DNA from: Anaerocolumna sedimenticola
Lineage (GTDB): Bacteria > Bacillota > Clostridia > Lachnospirales > Lachnospiraceae
Assembly: GCF_009931695.1 (NCBI RefSeq)
Contig: NZ_CP048000.1
Location: forward strand, 5,226,501 to 5,290,500
Length of the DNA: 64,000 nucleotides
Reading direction: 5' to 3'
Shown: one piece after another, positions 27,024-36,527 of the stretch
Layout of the letters: each line of letters begins with the position of its first letter
How positions within the stretch are numbered: position 1 is the first letter of the stretch
Notes under the pieces: generated by a model
Database searches by the model: none
What the model saw: only the letters and a program-made list of their open reading frames with translations
What the model was told of the DNA's origin: nothing
Made by a program: the position numbers and the translations under genes

Positions 27024-29516
27024 TCAGAATTCCTTATTAGCCAGCTCTGTTTTTGAATGAATATCAAGTTTACTGTATACGCTTCTGAGGATCGTTCTGA
27101 CAGTAGTTTCAGAAATAAACAGTCTGCCTGCTATCTCCTTTGCACTCAATCTATCTCTTGCAAGCTGGGCTACTTCTCTTTCTCTTGGCGTCAGCGGTGA
27201 TCTATCTGAGGTAATCGCCTTTTTAATAGTTTTAATACCCCTTTCATACCGCTTTCCAAGTTCTATTATGGTATTTATACCATCTCTGTCCGACATTGAG
27301 CTCTTTAACGCTTCTAACAGAGAATTCAATTTACCAGCTTCATTGGCAAAGGGCAGATAAATCTTGTCCGGCAACGCTATTGAAAGAGCCTGCTTAAGAT
27401 ATTCTTGTGCGGCGGAAAAATCTCCATTATTATATTTTGCTATTGCAAGAAGCTTTAAACAAGAAACTTGTGGCATCATATACTTAATATTATTGTGAAT
27501 ATCCTTTGATTTATCCAGGATAAGCTGGGACAAACCATATAACTCGCTATACCTGTTTTCCAGGAGCAGGATATTTAGGTATAATACTTGAGCGTGCGGT
27601 ATAACAGGTGCATACAACACATTTTTATAATTAAGTATGTCATATAGCCAAGATGCTACATAATATTTAATATTCAATTCAAGACCTATGATTGACATAC
27701 AATATTCTACCATGTGCAGAATATATAGATTGGTGTCTTCCTTGGCATAATTCTGCAAATTCTTTATCGTAGTAAAATACCTCTGCGCATCTCCGCGGAG
27801 GATAGCAATACGGACAAGAACCAGTTCCGCGCAGATGCATATGTCGGTCTGCTGATAACTGCGAGCCTCATATAGTGCCTTATAGCACATAATTTCGGCC
27901 TCGTAGTCCTGGCCTCGCATGAGCATGACCTCAGCACGCATGACGCTGTTGTGGCCCATGCCATGTCCTTGTCTTAACTGGTGATATAAGTGAGCATCTA
28001 TATCTACTCGATTCAGTTCATTTTCCAACTCACCGGTTTCTCTCCATAACATATTCAGCACAGAGGTAGTAGCAAACAGCCATGGAGTGTCATACTTGCA
28101 CATTATAGATGGTTTACCTAAAATCTTTAGTGCTGTCTCATATCCCTGTCTAATTTTTAACCCATCATTAAAGTCTCCCAGAGTTGTTAGAAGGGTGTAT
28201 TCACCTCTTATACTCCGTAACTCCTCCTGACCGAAATCCTGGCCATTTTGGACTGCTAAACGAAGCAAGCTGCACAATCTTCCATAAGTCTCCGTATGAC
28301 CGCTCCAAAAGCTATAGTAGCCGAATACAATCATGTTAAAAGGATATTTACATAAAATTTCTTCCGGGCATTCATTGACTATCGTAATAATAAATTCCGA
28401 TAGTTTTATCCCTTTCTGTTTATCTAAATATTCACGGCTGAAGGGTAAAGACAGAATAGCGTCAAAATCTTGAATTTTATAAAAAAACTCTGAAGCGGGA
28501 TAGTACTCTGACATAGCTGCACAGGAGACTCCGGCTTTACGAAATATTTGATTTTGATAATCCATAGACGTCTGATTATAAAACCGGTTCCGCAAATAGT
28601 TCTGCAAAACGCTGTGCATACTGTATAGACATTTATCTGGTAGATATTTTATGAAGTCGTTATTCTTGAGAAGGACTATGATATTCTCAGGCAGGGTCTC
28701 CTGATTCAGCATAATAGCCGCCTGATGTATCTTAAAACTGTCCAGTACCGATACTAACAGAAGAAAATCTTGTTCTTCCGGTGTAAGCCTATTCCAAATA
28801 GCTATTTCTACAAGCTGCTCTATATCAGCGTTGAGATCAAACGACCCAGTTTCAATAAAGTTTTTCATTTGCAGACGAATGGCCGATACCCAACCTTCTG
28901 TACTAATAAATATTTTTTCCAATACTTCATCCGTGAGACGGATGTCTTCCTTGCGAAACAAACAGACTATATCATCCTTGTCAAACAAGAAAGAAGATGC
29001 ATTAATGGTATGAATATTATTATGAATTGAAATTTGCTGTTTAGCTTCCAATGGCTGGGTAATGAATATCATATGTAACTTGGGATTTCCATGCATGGAG
29101 AAAATACTAATTAATTCACGGGGAATATTGCAGTTAACAAGCTGGTAGTTATCCACTACTAAATAGGTTTCCGTTACGCAGTGGAGATCTCTGAGATATA
29201 ACGTCAGATAGAATAATGTATCCATAGTGGGCATCTTCAAGTTTTTTAAAGCTTCAGCTACTTTAATATTTATTTTAGAGAACAACTCACAGATTCCCAA
29301 CCATGCCATAGAAGCAGACTCGCCCAAACAGGTATACCAATATTCACAGGCACCATGGGGTAGGTACTCTTTCAAATACTCTCTGACGGCAGTTGTCTTT
29401 CCAAAACCGGATGGCGCTTCCACGATTGTTAAGGAGTGATGTGATATTTTGCTTAGCTTCATTCTAAGCTTATCCGGAAAATAATACTTATTTCGTAGGT
29501 TTACTTTATTTCTCAT
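27024..29516 (-). CDS. LuxR/MalT-like (LAL) transcriptional regulator
   Basis: A large regulator of about 830 aa. Near the N-terminus is a P-loop, VEAPSGFGKTTAV, of a STAND-type ATPase, with VVDNYQ as a likely Walker B. A TPR-like helical region forms the middle. The C-terminus is a LuxR helix-turn-helix (SPLTPREREVAQLARDRLSA, KEIAGRLFISETTVRTILRS). This is the MalT/LAL architecture: signal binding drives ATP-dependent oligomerisation and activation. The ATG at 29516 has AGAGGT 7 nt upstream. It lies between the che operon and the WxL locus; either could be its target. A decayed second copy lies at about 30 kb. Confidence 0.9.
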   Translation of the reverse strand: MRNKVNLRNKYYFPDKLRMKLSKISHHSLTIVEAPSGFGKTTAVREYLKEYLPHGACEYWYTCLGESASMAWLGICELFSKINIKVAEALKNLKMPTMDTLFYLTLYLRDLHCVTETYLVVDNYQLVNCNIPRELISIFSMHGNPKLHMIFITQPLEAKQQISIHNNIHTINASSFLFDKDDIVCLFRKEDIRLTDEVLEKIFISTEGWVSAIRLQMKNFIETGSFDLNADIEQLVEIAIWNRLTPEEQDFLLLVSVLDSFKIHQAAIMLNQETLPENIIVLLKNNDFIKYLPDKCLYSMHSVLQNYLRNRFYNQTSMDYQNQIFRKAGVSCAAMSEYYPASEFFYKIQDFDAILSLPFSREYLDKQKGIKLSEFIITIVNECPEEILCKYPFNMIVFGYYSFWSGHTETYGRLCSLLRLAVQNGQDFGQEELRSIRGEYTLLTTLGDFNDGLKIRQGYETALKILGKPSIMCKYDTPWLFATTSVLNMLWRETGELENELNRVDIDAHLYHQLRQGHGMGHNSVMRAEVMLMRGQDYEAEIMCYKALYEARSYQQTDICICAELVLVRIAILRGDAQRYFTTIKNLQNYAKEDTNLYILHMVEYCMSIIGLELNIKYYVASWLYDILNYKNVLYAPVIPHAQVLYLNILLLENRYSELYGLSQLILDKSKDIHNNIKYMMPQVSCLKLLAIAKYNNGDFSAAQEYLKQALSIALPDKIYLPFANEAGKLNSLLEALKSSMSDRDGINTIIELGKRYERGIKTIKKAITSDRSPLTPREREVAQLARDRLSAKEIAGRLFISETTVRTILRSVYSKLDIHSKTELANKEF

Positions 29517-29673
29517 TTCTATACCTCTAATTCTGATCTCCTTTAGCTTTGGAGTATCCTTTAGAATCAGCCAATATTTCCATAGAAGCATCTATGAATA
29601 AAATGTGGTAATATGCAATAAATTCACAATTTAGATCGCCATATTTCTAATCAATTTCTATCTTCCTTTCAGC

Positions 29674-29925
29674 AATAGCTATTATTAGGCAATTACGAAA
29701 CTATAGTTTTTCATTATACCATGCAGTTGATATGAATTTCATAGCTTTAGTTGCCCTCCGGGCAAGATTCAGCTCTGAAATTCATATCAATTGCATGGTA
29801 TATAGATACATTATTGGAGTTTCGCAATTGCTTAAAAGGATTGGAGGGTCAAAAGCCCCAATTTAGTGTTATACATGAATGCCAGTGTATGAAAGGGCTT
29901 TTGATCCTCCACTCTTAATAGCTAT
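29674..29925. repeat. Two-hairpin palindromic element (MITE-like)
   Basis: A 143-bp near-palindrome (29689-29831) has arms of about 70 bp, best conserved around TATACCATGCA-TTGATATG with outer ends GCAATTACGAAACT / AGTTTCGCAATTGC. Next to it is a 16-bp hairpin, GGAGGGTCAAAAGCCC (29843-29858) with GGGCTTTTGATCCTCC (29895-29910). The pair is flanked by direct copies of AATAGCTAT (29674-29682, 29917-29925), which could be a target duplication. It encodes no protein. The form fits a non-autonomous mobile palindrome, but this needs other copies to prove. Confidence 0.6.
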
Positions 29926-30135
29926 AATTATCACTACATTTTCCTTGCTCAATTAAAGTATCAAAAAATAACCAGTACTATAAATAATACAACATATCAC
30001 TTTCTTATTTCATACTCAATTTTGTAGTATTTTGAAGTCTTTTGTTAGTATTTTTTAGTGACTGGCTCAGTTTTTTAACAAACGTCAAGTTTTCTGTATT
30101 TGCTTCTAAAGTGCATAAGAATATTACCATATTTT
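29926..30135 (-). pseudogene. Decayed 3' end of a second LuxR/MalT-like gene
   Basis: Minus-strand reading just above 30045 gives RSKYRKLDVC, a stop, and KTEPVTKKY, which lines up with RSVYSKLDIHSKTELANKEF at the end of the intact regulator. The non-coding DNA beyond also matches: ATCACTACATTTTCC and CATACTCAATTTTGTAGTATTT here against the sequences downstream of the intact gene at about 26907-27010. So both a gene end and its downstream spacer are duplicated and the rest of that copy is lost. Confidence 0.7.
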
Positions 30136-30235
30136 TCGAGAAACCGTTACATGGTTTACTATTACCTCTCCAATCTTCCTTAATAAAAAACTCTGAACCC
30201 AGTTCCAAAACCTCCTTTGGTCAGCTAAGGTTTTT

Positions 30236-31078
30236 CTATTTTAATTGATTTCTGCTCAATTTTATTAGCAATATTTGCATGACCAGCGAAAGTACAAATA
30301 TAATTATAAGCCAAAAATGAAAGCAATATTTGGTTGCCGCTTCTTCTTTTTTTATTTGATTTACCTGATGCTTAAATTGGGATACATATTCATTGTCAGT
30401 GGATTCATTACTTTCATCTACTAATTCACCTATTACGATAAAACGGTTGTCGGTATTTATCCCAGAAATATCGCAGGTTATCAAAGACAATAATGGAACA
30501 CTCTGATCCTTAAGTACCGTGAGATCTGTCTCGGGGACAATCCTCGTCTCCGTTACCTGATAGGTATAAATCGTCTTCTTATCTGACAGCTGAATCAAAC
30601 TGCCCACTTTTATTTGAAGAAGGGGACCAAACAAAAGTTCATCATTTTTCATATGATGACCTGCCAAGCAATAATTTCCTTTTCCCATTACCTGACCCGC
30701 CTTTATTGTAGTCGCTCCCACCATCAGATTTGATGTTGTTGTTCCTTCTAATACCGGCAGCAGCAGTTTCAAATCACTGATTGCGATAGCTCCTACAACA
30801 TCTTTTCTATCTATGACTGTTATATTCGAAAGTACCGTCCCAAAATCCGGAGCCTCAATAGCAGACTGTTCTTCTGCTGCTTCTGCCTGCAGGATGTTTT
30901 TCTTGATTTCCTCTGGGGTAAAATTATATATAGAATACTGTGTCCTCTTCTGATCCATCAGGGCCTGCGTTAACCATGGTGAGGAAATCAAAAACAATGC
31001 GATATAAATCAGGCAAAAAAGAGATCCTTGCAGAAAGATATCCTTAAGATGTATTCTGGGTTTTGATTTATTCTTCAT
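30236..31078 (-). CDS. srtA: Sortase of the WxL locus
   Basis: A 280-aa membrane transpeptidase that cuts LPXTG motifs and joins the protein to the cell wall. TM1 is about 17-40. The catalytic domain shows GNYCLAGHHMK (H141), LLSLITCDI (C202) and NRFIVIGEL (R212), the His-Cys-Arg triad. A second membrane helix lies near the C-terminus (about 252-274), which is not usual for housekeeping class A enzymes. It overlaps the DUF916 gene by 11 nt, so it is coupled to the locus. The small LPQTG protein at 32982 is its obvious substrate. Class symbol is approximate. Confidence 0.9.
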   Translation of the reverse strand: MKNKSKPRIHLKDIFLQGSLFCLIYIALFLISSPWLTQALMDQKRTQYSIYNFTPEEIKKNILQAEAAEEQSAIEAPDFGTVLSNITVIDRKDVVGAIAISDLKLLLPVLEGTTTSNLMVGATTIKAGQVMGKGNYCLAGHHMKNDELLFGPLLQIKVGSLIQLSDKKTIYTYQVTETRIVPETDLTVLKDQSVPLLSLITCDISGINTDNRFIVIGELVDESNESTDNEYVSQFKHQVNQIKKEEAATKYCFHFWLIIIFVLSLVMQILLIKLSRNQLK

Positions 31079-32105
31079 CTGATTTTTTTCTTTTCTTCTT
31101 TTTTAATATCAGAATCCATAGGACTATTACCAACAGAAGAAGTCCTGTCCCAATGGCGACATACAGCCAGGTATAATCTGTTTGCTTAATACTGACATCC
31201 GATTTATTCAGGGCTAACGCCATATCACGTTCTATTGTGAAGTCCCTTGTCCAAGTCCATACCTCTCCCATAGAAGCAGCCGTCATTGTCAAAGTATATT
31301 CTCCGCCTTTCAATTTTTCTCCGTTCAAAGGAATTGGATAATTGAAATTGGAATTTGGTGCCATCTGAAGACCTTCATTGCTTGACTCATACAGAATTGT
31401 ACTATCCCCCTTTTTAGTCACTTTTGCCTCTACGGTCATCTGATTCATATACATGGGCATACAGTTTTGAATATTTGCACTTATTACATTACGCGCATTT
31501 ACCTGATCAGGGAAGACGTCATTTAGCTTAAGTTCCGGTATGATTTCGGAATCATTTTCACTAAGCAGTATTGCTACCACATAAGCATATTCATTCTTTA
31601 TGGACATACCTGCCGCATTATCACTATTTGTATTATCTGTATTCTCAACCTCTTTGAATTCCTTCAGAGTGATCCCTCCGGCTAAAAAACCGTCAAACTC
31701 TTCTTTGGGCATATTGATATCCAATTTGAGCATGCAGGAGCTCTTGGCGGGAATCTCAACTTCAGCCTTGGTTGTAACGATATCCTCCATTTTGTATAAC
31801 AACGTGGAATCTGCCTTTATGTTATTGTTCCCATATTCAACCACGCCGTTCATATTGGTAGTCGCCGTATGGATTTCTGGTTTGATTTTAACATCCCTGT
31901 CCGTATCATTACGAAGCTCTATTTCAATTGTCTGAAGTTGGGATGGCTTCATTAGCAGATCAAAATACGTTTTATTCTTATCTCTTTGATTATCCGGAAT
32001 AACTGTAGTAACTGCAAAATTAAACTCCGATGCCATTGTAATCGTATGAAACAGCGGCAGTATCAGCAGCATCATCGTTAAAGCCAAAAGCATTTTTTTC
32101 TTCAT
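31068..32105 (-). CDS. DUF916/DUF3324 WxL-binding membrane protein
   Basis: A 345-aa protein with signal peptide (1-25), DUF916 (about 28-150: FNFAVTTVIPDNQRDKNKTY, FDLLMKPSQLQTIEIEL), DUF3324 (about 160-300: LKLNDVFPDQVNARNVISAN, GLQMAPNSNFNYPIPLNG) and one C-terminal membrane helix (about 307-330) with a KKKKRKK cytoplasmic anchor. This is the WxL-interacting protein of cell-surface complexes; it binds WxL proteins and peptidoglycan. It lies between the small WxL gene and the sortase and overlaps the latter. Confidence 0.93.
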   Translation of the reverse strand: MKKKMLLALTMMLLILPLFHTITMASEFNFAVTTVIPDNQRDKNKTYFDLLMKPSQLQTIEIELRNDTDRDVKIKPEIHTATTNMNGVVEYGNNNIKADSTLLYKMEDIVTTKAEVEIPAKSSCMLKLDINMPKEEFDGFLAGGITLKEFKEVENTDNTNSDNAAGMSIKNEYAYVVAILLSENDSEIIPELKLNDVFPDQVNARNVISANIQNCMPMYMNQMTVEAKVTKKGDSTILYESSNEGLQMAPNSNFNYPIPLNGEKLKGGEYTLTMTAASMGEVWTWTRDFTIERDMALALNKSDVSIKQTDYTWLYVAIGTGLLLLVIVLWILILKKKKRKKSDEE

Positions 32106-32132
32106 TATATATTTCCCCTCTAATCTAAATTA

Positions 32133-32173
32133 GCAAGGTGATGCACTTTAGTTCCTATAATACATCACCTTGC
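32133..32173 (-). terminator. Internal hairpin after the small WxL gene
   Basis: GCAAGGTGATG (32133-32143) pairs exactly with CATCACCTTGC (32163-32173). It sits in the 107-bp gap after the small WxL stop and before the DUF916 start. The minus-strand tail TAATTTAG is weak, so partial read-through is expected, which would give more WxL protein than assembly factors. Confidence 0.6.
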
Positions 32174-32212
32174 TTCCAAATAGGTCTTTACCCTTTTAAC
32201 AAATGTTTACGG

Positions 32213-32953
32213 TTATGGAGTTACAATTGCATTTTCAGGAGTATCACTTAATGACCAAGTAATCGTTGTACGATATGTTTCCGCATATTTTGTAATACTT
32301 CCGGGTACAAATAATTCAACACTGCGTGCTGCGTTCGACATATCACCAAACTTAGCAATATAGGTTCCGGCTCCTTCACCCTCCGCTGCTGCCATAACTG
32401 TTTTATCAGAAGTATTAAGAAGGATACTGCTTGCCACGGTACCTGGTACAGGTGATGCAGAGGTGGTATTTACATTAATAGTATTAATTTTAATTGTCGC
32501 TCCTGGTAATGTATGAGCGGAGTCCGCTGTTGATGTAAAAATGTCATTTTGCTTTACAGATAATGTCCAGCCTGCTTCGGTTCCTCTGTTGTCTGTAACC
32601 TGTACATAATTGGGACGTTCCGCTATTGTTACACCATCAGCTAAAGTAACTTTCTGAGCCATAGCATAGTAAGTTTTATCTTGGGTACTGATTTTTTGAT
32701 TACCAAAATTAAAGCTCGATACAAAATCGATGCTTAATGGTCCGGGAGTTCCTGGATCTGTTGGACCAACTGGGGTTACCGGGTTTCCCGGATTCTCAGG
32801 ATCTACAGGGAGTGTTACTTCCGTGCTGGATTCAAATGTAATCGCTGCGTTTGAATTATAGGAATATGTTTCCGCTGCCATTGCTGCCATCGTGTTTAGA
32901 CTAAAGCAGCTTACTGCTAATGCCATTGCTACAACTTTTTTGTTTAATTTCAT
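32213..32953 (-). CDS. WxL domain cell-surface protein
   Basis: A 246-aa secreted protein. A signal peptide ends near AMAA (about 27), followed by a Pro/Gly linker (PVDPENPGNPVTPVGPTDPG) and a C-terminal WxL domain. Both WxL motifs are present: GWTLSV (W129-L131) and TTITWSLSDTP (W233-L235). Such domains attach non-covalently to peptidoglycan and bind DUF916/DUF3324 partners. There is no membrane anchor. It is the third gene of the locus and is followed by a strong hairpin. Confidence 0.94.
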   Translation of the reverse strand: MKLNKKVVAMALAVSCFSLNTMAAMAAETYSYNSNAAITFESSTEVTLPVDPENPGNPVTPVGPTDPGTPGPLSIDFVSSFNFGNQKISTQDKTYYAMAQKVTLADGVTIAERPNYVQVTDNRGTEAGWTLSVKQNDIFTSTADSAHTLPGATIKINTINVNTTSASPVPGTVASSILLNTSDKTVMAAAEGEGAGTYIAKFGDMSNAARSVELFVPGSITKYAETYRTTITWSLSDTPENAIVTP

Positions 32954-32981
32954 GATATTCTCTCCTTTTTAGGTGCTTATA

Positions 32982-33335
32982 TTAAGTGTTTATTAATTGC
33001 ATTTTACTTTTTGGTATCAGAATACAAGATACCAGTAATACCAGACCTACGTACACATAGGTCAGATTGGAGCTATCCCCTGTCTGGGGAAGTGATGACG
33101 GTGGTACTCCAGTGGTAATAATTGGAGCTTTGGTCTGTGGTACAGCGGCAGGTTCCTCCGATTCAATCGTTAGTTCCTGCGGTTCGCCGGTTCCGGGCAT
33201 AGTAGGTTTGTATTCTCCGTAAAAGCTAACACTTGTATCGGATTGATATGGTTCCGCCTCGTTTGCATCCACATCCGCCATTGGTATTACCATACTGAGA
33301 AGTAGTACAAATAAGATTCCAAATAATCGTTTCAT
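32982..33335 (-). CDS. Small LPXTG-anchored protein of the WxL locus
   Basis: A 117-aa protein with signal peptide (1-25), a short Thr/Pro/Glu-rich exposed region, the sortase signal LPQTG (82-86), a membrane helix (about 92-107) and a KSK tail. Cell-surface-complex loci typically encode one such small LPXTG protein. The ATG at 33335 has AGGAG 9 nt upstream; an upstream in-frame ATG lacks one. It would be linked to the wall by the sortase at 30236 and may tether the complex. Confidence 0.92.
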   Translation of the reverse strand: MKRLFGILFVLLLSMVIPMADVDANEAEPYQSDTSVSFYGEYKPTMPGTGEPQELTIESEEPAAVPQTKAPIITTGVPPSSLPQTGDSSNLTYVYVGLVLLVSCILIPKSKMQLINT

Positions 33336-33354
33336 CTGCTTTTCTCCTCTTATA

Positions 33355-36089
33355 TTAATTCGCGGGAACATCTTCGAGAGTCCATTTAATCATCCCTTCA
33401 TAGGTTCCGACTCTTGCCGTACCGGCACGTACTTTCAAGAGCAAACCGCTATTATCGTTCCATGTATCTGAGATGCTGATTGTATTATTGTTATCGCTTA
33501 AACATTGGTAAATTACGGCTTTCTCATTTATCAGAACGGTCTCATTGCCTCCTGAAATATAAACCAGTGCGTTCACCAGGGTGCTATCTTTATCAGCATT
33601 GTAAAGCGGTGATTCCAATGCTGCCGTTACTCTCCAGGTTTTCTTACTAAGCCTGGTATCCTGGACAGCCAACCTGGCATCCAATGCTTTTACTCCATAG
33701 CATTGATCAAGGGAAGAAATTCGTATATTTTCACCAAAGGAAATTGCTGCAGGAGCCGATAAAAATGTTAATTCTGAAGCGGAAACGCTGATTAAATTTG
33801 ATGCACCGCTTATATTGTTTGAAGCATCAACTGCTTTTGCATAATATTTATCTCCGGAAATCAATATTACCTCCGCTGGAATGGAAATCGAAAAATTTCC
33901 GTTACCATCCGCAGTCCCTATAGCAACCAATGTTCCGCCTTCATTATAAATATTAACAGTAGAATTAACCTCTGCCGTCCCGGTAAATGCTGTACTTGTC
34001 GTACTTCCAAATTGTAATGGATCTAATACAGGCGGGTCCGGAGCAACTTCATCTAATACAACGGTTGATGTCGTACTATCTTTACCATTTAAATACGCAT
34101 AGGCAGTTATAGTTTCACCAGCGGTAAGGTAACATCCGTCATTTAAAGTAATGAAAAAATAACCTTGCGCATTCGCGATTGCATGATAGAATTTTGTATC
34201 AGTATCAGCTTGTCCGGGAATAACTCCGGCAGGAATATTGGGATCTCCTGACAGCAGAACATATGCACCCGGGTCTGCGGCTCCGGTAATCGTATAACTG
34301 TTTGGCTTTGCAGTATCATTCGTTAACGGATTAAGAGTTATTCCGACATCCGGAATTAATTCGAACAAAAGACGTTTCGTGTAGATACTTGATGAATTAA
34401 TCGCCTTAAACGTTTGTATAAAATCATTGGCAACAGCACCGGATAGTGAACCGGCTATAACGGAACCGGTACTTGTACTTACAACAGCGCCTGAATAAGT
34501 TGCTGTCATATCGTAGATTGGTGCCCAGGAATAGGCTGCATTGTCGTCCCCGCCAGATGTCCATGTGTTGCTTATCCAAGCACTCACTTTCTGAACATCG
34601 ACAACTAATTTACCAGACATACGGATAAGCCTGCTGCTTGATGAAGTATTATCTAGTTGTAAATTCACTCTTTTTGCATCCGCGAATTGGAATAAATTGT
34701 TACTTCCAGCTAATTGAATGATATTTCTGGCGCCTGTTCCATCCACCTTGACATCAAAAGTGCCTTGTTTCCCAATCTTGAAGGTATTATTACCTTCCGC
34801 ATAAATAGCATCCAAAGTAGAGCTTCCCTGATTTCGAAGATTCATATTAACCACCGCTCCATCTTGCACGATAAAGCTGGTACCGGAACTCAAATAAATC
34901 CCTGCTCGTGTTGACAAATTTCCGTTAATATCAATATTCAGTTGTGCACCGGAACTGATAAGAACGCTGGAACCAGTATTCACCACCTGGATCGCGGGTC
35001 TGGCATTGGTTGTCGCGGCATCATTATGAATATTAAGCTGCGCACCATCTTTTATAATCAAAGAACCTTGGACATAAATTGTATTACCATTAGCTTCGTA
35101 ATCAGTACCAGGTGCATATAAATCAACAATAGCACCTTCATTAATCGTCACTTTTCCTCCTTGGTAAAGATGCCAGGCACCGGAATTAACCGTTCTGCCG
35201 ATATATCTGGTCCCAGCCTCGATTGTCAGATTGGTTGCTTCGAAGTTCGCTTGCCCGGAGGCCTGAGTAGATCTGACAGCTGAAGTTATCGGGCTTACAT
35301 AAGACGTCATCTGCTCACAAACGATATTTCCGGCATAAGTAAGGTCAGCATAGTAAGAAGCTGTAATTTGTGCCCCATAATAGACAACATCTTCGTAGCG
35401 AATCTTACCGTAGCCCTCGCCCCTGTCAGCATAATGGGACCATAATAATTGGTTCCGTATATTATGATGTTATAAAGTGTTATATTCATGGGATATGCTT
35501 CACTTACAGTAAACGATGGACAAAAACCGGTAAAATCAACGATATGTCCATTTCCATTAATAACCAGATTAGGTCGAATATAAGTAGTATAATCTGGTAT
35601 TACATTACCATAATTTAATGAAAAATCAGCAGTAATATTAATGATAGAAATTGTTTTATCCCGCAAGGCTGTAATAAATGTTGCTTGGTCATAAACATCA
35701 GCTGTCACTGCAGCTTTCGCCACTACTTCAGGTATTGCCGAATCTGCGCTTATTTCCTTGGTTTGAATTTCTACTGCCTCTTGTGTTACTGTTTCATCCA
35801 TCTGAATCTCATCCGGCAAACTTTCTTCTGTTTGAGTTTCTTCCATTATATCGCTTTCCGGTGGTATCCCTTCCTTTATTACCTCTTCTGCCTTTACAGC
35901 TTCTGTTATTACTTCTTCCGCTTGTGTAGCGGCATCAGAAGATGAGATATCAGAGGAACCCATTTCATCGGCAATAAAATAATTATTGAAAACATCAGAA
36001 TACGCAAATGAAAAAGATGGTGGTAAACAGACGATTATTAAAACAATAGAAGTAACCAATTTAAAAAATAAAGAAAATAGTGATTTCAA
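33355..36089 (-). pseudogene. Large WxL adhesin with Ig-like domain, frameshifted
   Basis: Joined product of about 910 aa. It starts at 36089 with a signal peptide, an acidic repeat-like stretch (EEVITEAVKAEEVIKEG ...) and a pectate-lyase-like beta-helix (ITADFSLNYGNVIPDY, NGNGHIVDFTG). The frame is lost near 35397-35404. The other frame continues as YEDVVYYGAQITASYYADLT and runs through MTSYVSPITSAV to the end: more beta-helix, an Ig-like domain (about 440-510 of the second part) and a C-terminal WxL domain (TWRVTAAL, IKWTLEDVP). Two GCTACG copies flank the break. The ATGA overlap at 35307-35310 could mimic two genes, but the open upstream frame shows one. Confidence 0.82.
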
Positions 36090-36527
36090 AGTTTTCCCCC
36101 CTCTGCTTATAGAGTTAATTACTACTAATAATTACTGCTTATTACTATGATTTTCATCCCGGTTTCTTTTGAATATATACTTTACTTCGTAAGTATAATT
36201 TGTTTAATTTATTTTGGGTGCCTGATGCTCCGAATCCATCTTTTTTTGTATCGAATGCAATACTCACATAAAATATCATTGTCAGCCGTTATTTCCGGAG
36301 TACATAAGAGCACAAAAGAACATAATCCTGCATTAATGTGATATCACTGCCGGATAACAGAGTTAGAGCAGCGGATAGTTTCAATTTAAACATCTGCTGC
36401 TCTGCATAATAGAATAATGGATTAACGTTCTAGAATTGCTTTAATGAAAGGCTATACCCCTTGAAGAATCTCTTTTACCTCATTTTTAATATGAATTTTT
36501 TATTTGTATGTAAATAAAGTTAAGCTT
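36090..36527. promoter_or_regulatory. Upstream region of the WxL locus
   Basis: About 440 bp of AT-rich DNA before the WxL adhesin start; its ribosome site is GAGGGGGG. It should hold the promoter for the whole locus. A short plus-strand ORF (36147-36341) is hydrophobic and lacks a ribosome site, so it is not called. No clear dyad for the LuxR-type regulator was found. Confidence 0.35.

Noticed and set aside
29843..29910. The 16-bp hairpin as a plain terminator
   Set aside because: No U-tail follows on either strand and it lies with the larger palindrome between direct repeats.
30005..30208. 67-aa minus-strand ORF
   Set aside because: It overlaps the decayed LuxR 3' end in another frame and has no start signal.
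35307..36089. Two separate surface-protein genes with an ATGA overlap
   Set aside because: The upstream frame of the second ORF stays open and codes for the matching beta-helix, so one frameshifted gene explains it better.
36147..36341. 64-aa hydrophobic plus-strand ORF upstream of the WxL locus
   Set aside because: No ribosome site, no recognisable family, and the AT-rich region gives chance hydrophobic ORFs.
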